From positions 62,001 to 126,000 of the forward strand of contig JAKEKT010000012.1 of assembly GCA_021495925.1 (NCBI GenBank): a DNA stretch of 64,000 bases, given 5' to 3'. This stretch comes from Diplodia intermedia. Lineage: Eukaryota; Ascomycota; Dothideomycetes; Botryosphaeriales; Botryosphaeriaceae. The position numbers and the translations under genes were made by a program. The notes below the pieces were generated by a model, which was not told the DNA's origin, made no database searches, and worked only from the letters and a program-made list of their open reading frames with translations. This document shows, in pieces, positions 56,355 through 64,000 of this stretch; positions within the stretch are counted from its first letter, which is position 1, and every line of letters starts with the position of its first letter.

Positions 56355-57796
56355 ATGGCATTGCTCGTAGACAAGCATCGACCGCGGTCGCTCGACGCGC
56401 TGACCTACCACCACGAGCTCTCCGAACGTCTCCGCGCCCTCGTAAGGCCCCCGCCGAAAGACAGCACTCTCGCCGCCACCGCTCCCTGCCTCCATGAAAA
56501 CCTCCCAAGCATATGATCGCTCTCACTAATGCACGCGCGCATCTGCGCTTCCGCTACAACAGGCACAAAGTGGCGACTTCCCCCACCTGCTCGTATACGG
56601 ACCGTCGGGCGCGGGCAAGAAGACGCGCATCGTCGCAACACTCAAAGAGCTGTACGGCGCGGGCGTGGAGAAGATCAAGATCGACAGCCGCGTCTTCCAG
56701 ACAACGTCGAACCGCAAGCTCGAGTTCAACATCGTCACGTCCAACTACCATCTGGAGATCACGCCGTCGGACGTCGGCAACTACGATCGCGTCGTCGTGC
56801 AGGACCTGCTGAAGGAGGTCGCGCAGACGCAGCAGGTCGATCTGGCAGCGAAGCAGCGGTTCAAGGTCGTCGTCGTCAACGAGGCGGACCATTTGACAAG
56901 GGATGCGCAGGCCGCGCTGAGGAGGACGATGGAGAAGTACAGCCCGAACTTGAGGTTGATTTTGTTGGCGGAGAGCACGAGCAATATCATCGCGCCTATC
57001 AGAAGTAGGACGCTACTCGTGAGAGTGGCGGCGCCGAGCGAAGAGGCTATTGCGGAGGCGTTGAAGGCGGCAGGGAAGAAGGAAGGGTGGAAGGAGAATG
57101 AGGAGCTGAACAAGAAGATTGCGAGGGAGTGCGGCAGAAATTTGAGGAAGGCCTTGCTGATGTTTGAGGCGGTTCACGCGCAGAAGTGAGTGCCGCTCCA
57201 TTCTCTTGAAGCGGAGGAAAGGAGGGAGAGGAGAGAGTTTGGGATTACTGACCGATTGACAGCGAGATCGTCACGGAGAACACGCCTATTCCTCCACCTG
57301 ATTGGGAGGCACTCATCACTCAGATTGCAAAGGAGATTGTTGAGGAACGCTCGCCTGCGCGAATCATGCAGGTTCGCGCGAAGCTTTACGACTTGCTCAC
57401 CCACTGCATCCCGCCGACTACTATTATCAAGGTATGTCTGTGCAGCTTTCGTCGGTTCACTGCCTTTGCTGTAGCCCAAGCTAACCCATCTGGGCAGACA
57501 CTCACGTGGAAGTTGATCCCCCATTGCGACGACGAGCTGCGAGCCGACGTAGTCAAGTGGAGCGCATTCTACGAGCACAGGATAAAGATGGGAAGCGTGA
57601 GTCTTCATAGACTCTGACATATCTGGAGAAGAACCGTTGTTGTGCTGATACTCAAGACAGAAAGTTATATTCCACCTCGAGGGCTTCGTTGCTAAGTTCA
57701 TGCGTCTATATGAGAGGTGGGTGTACTCCACATGTCCTGAGTTCTACCAGCTGACCTCCAAGTAGCCACCTCATGGGCATTGATATCGACTTTTAA
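56355..57796 (+). CDS. RFC5: replication factor C subunit 5 (clamp loader)
   Basis: Small subunit of the RFC and RFC-like complexes that load PCNA or 9-1-1 rings on DNA. Exons 56355-56441, 56563-57185, 57263-57431, 57498-57596, 57661-57716 and 57763-57796 encode 355 residues, against 354 in yeast Rfc5. The N-terminus MALLVDKHRPRSLDALTYH is typical of RFC box I. Walker A reads YGPSGAGKKTR (residues 41-51), the Rfc5/human RFC3 form. The Walker B position is VVVNEADHL, with Asn-Glu-Ala in place of Asp-Glu-Ala, as in this non-hydrolysing subunit. The arginine-finger region reads PIRSRTLLVRV, with SRT where SRC is usual. The last 34-nt exon codes only for SHLMGIDIDF preceded by a split Ser codon; it is needed to reach the family length. 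It follows STE11 on the same strand. Confidence 0.95.
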
Positions 57797-58217
57797 GCGA
57801 TGGCAGTTCACAAGCAGTTTCACTACGAATACGTTCTATCGAAGAAGCATACTTTCTTGCTTGCAAAAAATGGCTGGGCACCGGGCAAATGGCGTTACAA
57901 ATGGCTACCATAGCATGACGGATAGGAAATGCGAATAACTTCCTGCCCGTATCCTGCGGGAACTCTTCCTCATCTGGGACACCGGTCTTCATGATTAGAA
58001 AGAGATTTCTCCATGGGAAGATTTACTCCATGGCCAGACCCGTCACAAATTTCGAGCCTGTTGTGGCAGACCCGGTGTGTACTGATAGACGATAGCTTCG
58101 ATGAGCAAAATCAAAGGCCCTCTCTGCAATCTTGCCCGTTCCCATCGATTCTATCCCTCTACTCTCTACCTCTCCGCACACACATATACACACACACACA
58201 CTCACTCACTCACTCAC
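57797..58217. other. convergent intergenic region with simple repeats
   Basis: It lies between the ends of RFC5 (+) and the MYND gene (-). Its right end is a CA-rich dinucleotide tract (about 58176-58202) running into CACT tetranucleotides that reach the MYND stop codon. Confidence 0.6.
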
Positions 58218-58219
58218 TC
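58176..58219. repeat. (CA)n and (CACT)n microsatellite
   Basis: A CA-rich tract with one ATAT interruption is followed by five CACT units. The last unit overlaps the TGA (TCA on this strand) of the MYND-finger gene. Confidence 0.9.
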
Positions 58220-58549
58220 ATGAGCGCTCTCCCGCCCACACGACTTCAGTCCCACAGATCTTGACCGCCAATCCCCTCAACGCCTCCTCCATGACCTCGT
58301 CATGATCCAGTTCGAACTGGCCCATGGCCAGGTCCATCTCGCTCTCAAACAAGCTGGCCACCCGCCTCATCCCCCTCCCTTCGATCATCAAGCCGCCGTA
58401 CTTGGCCAGGTGCTCGCACGCGCGCCGCATGTCGCTAATGTTGTTGTTGTTGTTGTTACCACCACCACCACCACCACCACCACCACCACCACCACCACCA
58501 TCACCACCGCCGCGATCTTCGCCAACGTTCTCCTTCTCCTTCTTCCTCT

Positions 58550-58584
<35 letters not shown>

Positions 58585-59486
58585 TTGTTGCCGTTGCACC
58601 AGTACCACGCGGGCAGCGCCAACGCGCCCGCGGCGGCGGCGGCCTCGGCCCGGTCGAGGAAGCGGCGGTAGTCGCGCAGCGGGTTGCCGTGGGCCGAGAG
58701 GAGGGTGTCGGCGGGCGGGGACGGCGGGCCGAACCGCTGGAAGCGTTCGTAGCGGTGGCGGCTGCCGTTGTTGTAGTCGGCGTCGTCGTCGTGCCGGTGG
58801 TGGTGGTGGCGTTGGTCGAGGCGGTGCTCGTCGTGGAGGCGGAGGAGGTAGGTTTTGAGCAGGAGGGTGGGGAGGGTCGTGCGGGTGGCGGTCGTGAGGG
58901 GGAAGGCGAGGGGCGGCTTGGTTTCTTCTTCTTGTTGTTGTTCTTCTTCTTCGTTGTTGTTGTTGTTTGGGTTGGGCGTGGGAGATGGGGAGGGCGAGGA
59001 CTTGGGGGATGTGGTGATCTTGCCGCAGTTCTTCTTGTGGGACTTCCAGTCGGCGCGTTGGCAGGCGCGGGAGCAGTAGAGCGTTTGATTGCACTTGGCG
59101 CAGTGGGAGAGAGGACGGGAGAGGGCGAACTCGGGGACCTGGCAGTTGTGGCAGATGCGGTTTGCGGTTGGGGAGGGCTCTGCGACTGGGGAGATTGAGG
59201 TCAGCTTCGGAGCACGTTGGCACTGGGAGAGGATGCGGGGGAGTATACGAGTGTCTTCAATGTCCATGGCGGTGGATTTGGTGTCATAGTCCATGGTGTT
59301 GGCCTGGCTGGCTTCGTCGGTGGTTGTTTCGTAGTTTTGCTGTCTTGGTACGGAAGGAGACGTTGGTGGGCTTTTGACCTTGAGAACGATGTTTCCTTGG
59401 AAGTCTGGGAAGCCTTCGAGGGCTAGAAAGCCCTGGCGTTTGCTGCAGCGGTGTGGATATGGATGGGCAATTGGATGCGGGAGCAT
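58218..59486 (-). CDS. MYND zinc-finger protein with homopolymer insertions
   Basis: From ATG 59486 the single exon gives 422 residues; an ATG 66 codons into the reading (MDYDTKSTAMDIEDT) is the other likely start, since the first part is less protein-like. A complete MYND finger lies at about residues 110-150: CHNCQVPEFALSRPLSHC, AKCNQTLYCSRACQRADW and SHKKNC, the Cys/His pattern that usually binds Pro-rich partners. Microsatellites code for runs of Asn, Glu/Gln, Thr (11), Gly (about 14) and Asn (6). The C-terminus (MRRACEHLAKYGGLMIEGRG, then MDLAMGQFELDHDEVMEEAL) looks folded. I recognise the type (MYND finger plus a helical tail in Pezizomycotina) but no named protein. A 298-codon antisense frame results from the same repeats and was rejected. 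Confidence 0.8.
58441..58500. repeat. (TTG)n-(ACC)n coding microsatellite
   Basis: TTG units (58441-58456) followed by about 14 ACC units encode, on the minus strand, a Gly run followed by an Asn run in the MYND protein. Length polymorphism between strains is expected. Confidence 0.9.
58551..58584. repeat. (CGT)n coding microsatellite
   Basis: About eleven CGT units encode a poly-Thr run (ACG on the minus strand) in the MYND protein. The use of a single codon throughout indicates slippage rather than selection for Thr. Confidence 0.9.
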
Positions 59487-60702
59487 CGACAAACGAAATA
59501 TATGGTACGCGAAGGCGCCTGCGCCTGTGCGTTGTACCAGGCAACAGTCAGCTCAGAAGATGCGTTAAGTTGACATTGAGCAGTTATTTTCAAGTAGTAT
59601 GAAAGTGCTGAATAGTGTCGGACATCGTTCCCGTTCTACATGTGCGTGCTGGTGTAGGCGTTAATGACCATCTTGTATGCAAGCACCCGTCTAGTCCTGG
59701 ATCAAGCGCAACCACACTGGATTCAAAACAGGCCTCAACTTAAAACTTCGGTAAAGGGAATCAACACGTACAAGGCAGACTATACTCTCGATTGTGCTAG
59801 CATTGGATTTTCTCTCTATGAAAATCCTTGTAAGTACACTTGCACTCACCGAGATGTCAAGGACTTGAGAAAACTCCAGTGGTTTGCTTCTTTCGCTGCT
59901 TCGTAGACGCTCGACCATCGTTGCCATTGTATCAAGCAAATCTGCAAAGAGCATCGCCGTATGCGATAGCGCTCAGTCACTATGCAGCAAAGGATTTGTG
60001 GTTATGATTTTTTAGGACCAAATTGGTTGGAAGACATTACTTTCGCAAGTCCGCATCGTCATTCAACCCATGATTGGACACGACTAATAACAGGAATGCG
60101 TGAGGGCGTGTAGCTGAATCGGTAAAAGTATTGCGATAAGGCCGTATGGCTGCATGGTCAGCCGCCAAAGAAAGGCGATTGCCTATGCTGATTGGCGCGG
60201 GATCCTAGACAGCAAGTCATGCAAACATGCAAGAAAACAGCCACTGTTGGTCCGCCGTACGAGTGATGCCCGAGTTAGTGTCATGTGGGAGGGAAAGACG
60301 CGGGTGGCGGAGGTGGAAGGCGGATGAGCAGTGAAGCTGCAGGCCGGGGGCTCCGCGCTCATCGCAAAGTAGGCGACCCCTGCCTTCCCCAGACAAATCA
60401 GCAGCCTGTCACTTGCAGCGTCATCCACTCGGGATGCAGGTACGTCTCTCTGGTTTGCACTTGACCGCCATGTGGCAATCCAGCAAGAGCCGAGCAACGA
60501 ATCATGTCGATCGGGCTACCCCGCTGCAACGGCGCGGCTATGATCATCGACTCATGACGCCGTGCCCGCATTAGTTCATTCTTGCTTCAGGAGCTGATAT
60601 GCGCTCCAATGTACTACCGTGCATTCCCTCGCATATACTTTATTGTATCAGGCATCGGATAGACACTCCACTCCCTCTTCGCCCCGGCAATTTCTCTCTA
60701 TC
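59487..60702. other. divergent intergenic region
   Basis: It separates the MYND gene (-) from the MpaB-like gene (+). It is AT-richer between 59.6 and 60.1 kb. A tRNA A-box-like stretch near 60.11 kb (TAGCTGAATCGGT) has no B box or acceptor-stem pairing and was rejected. Confidence 0.5.
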
Positions 60703-62237
60703 ATGGCGTGGCCCAATCCGTTCAGACGACGTACCGAGAACACTCGAACGTACGTATCCTCTCGAACCACTCGAGGACGTGCAGTTGACCTAAGCGTAGA
60801 GCATGGGGACTCACCATCGAGCTGACTCCGGAGCACCTAACCCCGGAGCAGACACTCCCGTTGAAGCACTCGTATGATGTCCTGGGGGAGCAATGTCTCC
60901 AACGCCTGAACGAGATTTCGCCACCACCGCAGAATGCACTTCCCCGGCGAAACGGCCAGCATGCTGCAGCCAAGATGAACAAGACGGACGAAGCTCCAGA
61001 AGAGCGGGACCGATCACTGTGCGACGATAAGAATCCGCAGAAGCCAGAAGACGCTCCGCATCGAGACCTGTACGCCTTGCTACGCGACAACGCACACTCG
61101 GACGAGAAGCTTGGCGAGCTGTGGAAAGAGGTCAACACGGTCCCGGAGTGGGTGGACTGGGAGCAGATCAAGCGCGGCCAGGACGTCTTCTACAGATACG
61201 GCAGCGCTGCTCTCACCGGGCTGGCCTACCAGTCCCTGCTCGGCGGCATGGGTGCTGCGCGTGTGGTCGAGACTTTGGCCCGCACCGGAGGCTTCGGCAC
61301 CAAGGTTGCGCGCAGACGGCTCTTTGAGACGACGCAGCACATACTGCAATGCACCAGGACGTTGGAAGGCATCCAGCCGGGAGGAGAGGGCTGGGCGAGC
61401 AGCATCCGCGTGCGCCTCCTGCACGCGGCAGTGCGCCAGCGCATCCTGAAGCTGGCCGAAACGAGACCGGAGTACTACAGCGTGGAGAAGTACGGGGTGC
61501 CGATCAACGACCTCGACAGCATGGCCACCATCTCGGTCTTCTCGGGCACGCTGATCTGGCTGAGCTGGCCGCGGCAGGGCATCTACGTGCGCGAGCAGGA
61601 GGCGGTCGACTACATCGCGCTGTGGCGGTACATCGGATACCTCGTCGGCTCGCCCACGGACGAGTTCGCGACGACGGCCAGGGCGAAGGCGCTGATGGAG
61701 ACGCTCTACCTCGACGAGATCGCTCCGTCCGAGGTGTCCAAGATCCTGGCCAACAACATCATCCGCTGCCTGCAGGACCAGCCGCCCGCGTACGCCAGCG
61801 CCGACATGCTGGTGGCCGGGGCGCGCTGGCTGAACGGCAACCAGCTCGGCGACGCGCTCGGGTTGCCGCGGCCGTCGCTGTACTACTGGGCGCTGATGGC
61901 CGGCCAGTGCGTGTTCTTCATGGCCATGAACTACACGTACCGCTCCATCCCCAGCTGGGACCGCTACAAGAACGCCGTCACGCGCGACGTCTTCTGGAAG
62001 TACATCATCGAGAGCAAGTGGGGGCTCGACGGCAAGACGACGCACTTCGACTTCAAGTACGTGCCCGAGTACTCCATCATGACGCAGCTGGGCCAGACGC
62101 AGCTCGCGACTCTGGACCAGGAGTATAATGTCGAGTTCAGGAACCTTCGGTGGCTGCTGTACGCCGGCGTCGTCGTTGCCGGAGGCATGTACGTGTCGGT
62201 CAAGGCCGTGAGCGGCGTGGTTGGGCTGTTTCTGTAG
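60703..62237 (+). CDS. MpaB-like ER oxygenase family protein (DUF2236)
   Basis: Two exons, 60703-60749 and 60800-62237, joined over a 50-nt intron (phase 2), encode 494 residues; the start MAWPNPFRRRTENTR is the first ATG after a pyrimidine-rich leader. The central part matches the fungal oxygenase type related to mycophenolic acid MpaB and bacterial latex-clearing proteins: DVFYRYGSAALTGLAYQSLL, ARTGGFGTKVARRRLFETTQ, SIRVRLLHAAVRQRI, GVPINDLDSMATISVFSGTL and YVREQEAVDYIALWRYIGYL. This family is heme-dependent; His394-like positions cannot be fixed safely by eye. Two membrane stretches are seen near residues 388-410 (YYWALMAGQCVFFMAMNY) and 466-490 (LLYAGVVVAGGMYVSVKAV), in line with ER anchoring. 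No metabolite cluster surrounds it, so a primary or orphan role is likely. Confidence 0.85.
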
Positions 62238-62540
62238 TCGTTTCTCTCCTTGCTGCGTACTTGGGACCGGCGGATGTATACATAAGACTGGTCTGGAGTT
62301 GCAACAGGCTGTCAGTTAAGAGTTCGATAGACGCCATGGCATGTGGGATTCTTGCTGCGTCCCTGTCCACATAGAACAAAGCGAGTGGGTGATCAAGCTG
62401 AAGCAAGGCACAAGGCTGGCCGGCTCCACCGCGCGCACGAGTCATGCGCCCGAAAATCATCGAGCACTTTTTGCTGGCACAAGCCTGCATCACCATCCAC
62501 CAGCACTGCACACCCACCGCCATCACCAGCATAACTTCCA
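62238..62540. other. tandem intergenic spacer
   Basis: About 300 nt between the MpaB-like gene and RRG9, both on the plus strand. It serves as terminator and as the RRG9 promoter; the latter is C/A-rich just before the ATG. Confidence 0.6.
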
Positions 62541-63725
62541 ATGGCTTGCCCCGCGTGCTCGCGCCGGGCCCTCGGCCTCTTTATCGAGAGTGCGAGCGGC
62601 CTCAACGCCACATCCACCCTCCTGCGTCCTCGCCGATTGCCGCCCACCAGCGCGCCGCCGCCGCTGCGACACCAAGCCCACACAAGAGCTTTCAGCACAC
62701 GACCCGCCCTCCGGAATCCCGCCTCCTTTCGCTTGCCAGATGCTAGACAGATTGATGGCGCCGGCGCCGACGACAAAGGTTCGCGAGACGCTATCGTACC
62801 GTCGAACATCAACCCCGAACCGTGGGCCCCGGCAGCGGAACAGCGCCAGGATGCGGATACCATCGCTGCAGGTGACGGAGGACATGCTATTGAGAGTGTT
62901 GATGCCGCTGCGGATCCTGATCCGGCGGAGCTGCGCCAGGATTTGGAATTGCTGCAAGGCTTGTCCGAAAAGGACGTGCAGCATCGACTGTGGGTGTTGA
63001 CTGATGGTCGGTCTGGATCGCGGCCGCCGAAGACGGAAGTGAAGCAGTCGAGGAAGGACAGAAAGGCGAGGAGAAAGCTGGAGAAACAGCAGAAGGCTGA
63101 GCTTGGCTCAGGCGAGCAATCCGCGGAGAAGACGGACGGTGTGCCAGCAGTTGCCGAGGTCGTGATCAAAGGCGGCTACCCCAGGGTTGTGCCGTACGAA
63201 AATGTAAAGAGGAAAGCTTCCGTCAAACTTGAACCATGGAAGGTTCAAAAGGAAGCGCTGAAACAGAAGTTCGGGGGGGAGGGCTGGCAGCCACGCAAGA
63301 AGCTGTCGCCAGACGCCATGGACGGCATCCGGACGCTGCACAAATCGGAGCCCGAGAAATACTCGACGGCGGTGCTGGCGGAAGAGTTCAAGGTCAGCCC
63401 CGAGGCGATACGGAGGATTCTCAGGTCCAAATGGCAGCCGAACGAGGAGGAGGAGGAGGACCGCATGAGGCGCTGGGAGAAACGCGGCGAGAAGATCTAC
63501 GAGGCACAGGTGGAGAAGGGCATGAAGCCGCCCAAGAAGTGGAGGGAGAAGGGCGTGGGGAGTGTGCACGGCGGCAAGCATGAGGTACCGGCGTGGAAGC
63601 AGAAGCGAGGCCAGAAGGGCAGAGGGCGGCACGAAGAGCGCGATGCTGCGCCCGACTTCTCGCGCCCGCGGGGCCCTGGGGCCGACTACGGCGACGTCGG
63701 CGGCTGGAACGACCGAATCTTGTAG
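62541..63725 (+). CDS. RRG9: Rrg9/neugrin-like mitochondrial protein
   Basis: Single exon of 394 residues from ATG 62541. The N-terminus is rich in Ala, Arg and Leu with almost no acidic residues (MACPACSRRALGLFIESASG ... AFSTRPALRNP), as for a mitochondrial presequence. The conserved block at residues ~248-325 reads WQPRKKLSPDAMDGIRTLHK, EKYSTAVLAEEFKVSPEAIR, RILRSKWQPNEEEEEDRMRR, the neugrin/Rrg9 signature with a helix-turn-helix-like core. The C-terminus is strongly basic (KHEVPAWKQKRGQKGRGRHE). In yeast Rrg9 is needed for respiratory growth and maintenance of the mitochondrial genome; human neugrin binds 16S rRNA assembly factors. A basic/acidic linker of ~150 residues separates presequence and core. 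It follows the MpaB-like gene by 303 nt. Confidence 0.93.
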   Translation: MACPACSRRALGLFIESASGLNATSTLLRPRRLPPTSAPPPLRHQAHTRAFSTRPALRNPASFRLPDARQIDGAGADDKGSRDAIVPSNINPEPWAPAAEQRQDADTIAAGDGGHAIESVDAAADPDPAELRQDLELLQGLSEKDVQHRLWVLTDGRSGSRPPKTEVKQSRKDRKARRKLEKQQKAELGSGEQSAEKTDGVPAVAEVVIKGGYPRVVPYENVKRKASVKLEPWKVQKEALKQKFGGEGWQPRKKLSPDAMDGIRTLHKSEPEKYSTAVLAEEFKVSPEAIRRILRSKWQPNEEEEEDRMRRWEKRGEKIYEAQVEKGMKPPKKWREKGVGSVHGGKHEVPAWKQKRGQKGRGRHEERDAAPDFSRPRGPGADYGDVGGWNDRIL

Positions 63726-64000
63726 ATAGCCGTAGTGCAGTGTATTAGTAGGCCGGCAATGGCGGTCAGAAGGGGAAGGCTCCTTGGCATACGCACGGCG
63801 CGCGCTTGTGCAGCCAGGTCGCTCGAGCTCCGCAACACCTCCGTCCGCTGGTCATCCGCACTGGACAGCCGCGCGCCCTGTGCTCGAAGCGTTGCCGACG
63901 TCGCCGTTTTGCCTCCGCATGGCCGCTCAGCATGACTTCGCAGCCCGGCCGATCATCGCCCGCACTCTCATGACCTAGAGCTCCCGTGCGCGGAGGAGCT
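63726..64000. other. right edge, no gene recognised
   Basis: Downstream of RRG9. Two overlapping short open frames (63735-63935 and 63784-63978) show no resemblance to known proteins. The sequence could be promoter for a gene beyond the window. Confidence 0.5.

Noticed and set aside
58302..59198. 298-codon plus-strand frame antisense to the MYND gene
   Set aside because: Val/Gly runs come from the complement of coding microsatellites; the MYND finger is on the minus strand.
60100..60185. tRNA-like A box (TAGCTGAATCGGT)
   Set aside because: No GGTTCGA-type B box at the right distance and no acceptor stem pairing.
1..64000. CRISPR array, rRNA genes, prophage or bacterial operons
   Set aside because: No regularly spaced repeats or rRNA-like sequence were seen, and the gene structure is eukaryotic throughout.

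Overview
This window is nuclear DNA of a filamentous ascomycete (Pezizomycotina). The evidence is GC-rich coding sequence cut by many short introns (about 45-180 nt, mostly GT(A/G)NGT...AG), genes on both strands with short spacers and no operons, and families typical of these fungi: Zn2Cys6 regulators, an Stc1-domain protein, Rxt3, Btn1, Rrg9, an MpaB-like oxygenase. The class Dothideomycetes is a guess; nothing seen here proves it. I rebuilt 21 gene models by joining exons on splice signals and reading frame; every multi-exon model keeps frame across all its junctions.

Layout. 0.4-1.4 kb: fungal two-segment membrane protein (-). 3.5-7.2 kb: AT-richer, gene-poor stretch with a 203-bp foldback element and a doubtful small gene. 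7.2-8.9 kb: 6-phosphofructo-2-kinase/fructose-2,6-bisphosphatase (-). 11.2-15.3 kb: RXT3 (-), divergent from BTN1/CLN3 (16.0-17.6, +). 19.3-20.2: small C2H2 protein (+). 21.3-28.1: two Zn2Cys6 regulators, a membrane-anchored methyltransferase-like protein and a small SnoaL/NTF2-like protein; the second regulator and the SnoaL gene share a divergent promoter with seven copies of one CGG-containing hexamer. 28.1-31.4: gene-free. 31.4-35.4: a conserved unknown (-) divergent from an 8-exon Y-family polymerase (iota-like, +). 38-39: proline-rich protein (-). 40.1-42.2: RAD7 (-), whose start codon appears to be split by an intron. 43.1-44.3: Stc1-domain protein (-), divergent from a 10-exon zinc alcohol dehydrogenase (45.5-47.3, +). 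48.4-50.4: DUF7514-like protein (-), divergent from STE11 MAPKKK (52.7-55.7, +). 56.4-57.8: RFC5 clamp-loader subunit (+). 58.2-59.5: MYND-finger protein (-) swollen by microsatellites. 60.7-62.2: MpaB-like DUF2236 protein (+). 62.5-63.7: RRG9 (+).

How the genes relate. Most are independent housekeeping genes: glycolytic control, chromatin (Rxt3, Stc1), vacuole (Btn1), genome maintenance (polymerase iota, Rad7, Rfc5), signalling (Ste11), mitochondrial expression (Rrg9). The only part that looks like an accessory module is 21-28 kb, where regulators sit beside a methyltransferase-like and a SnoaL-like gene without any PKS, NRPS or terpene cyclase. Long open frames in GC-rich spacers and antisense to real genes were judged to be shadows and left out.
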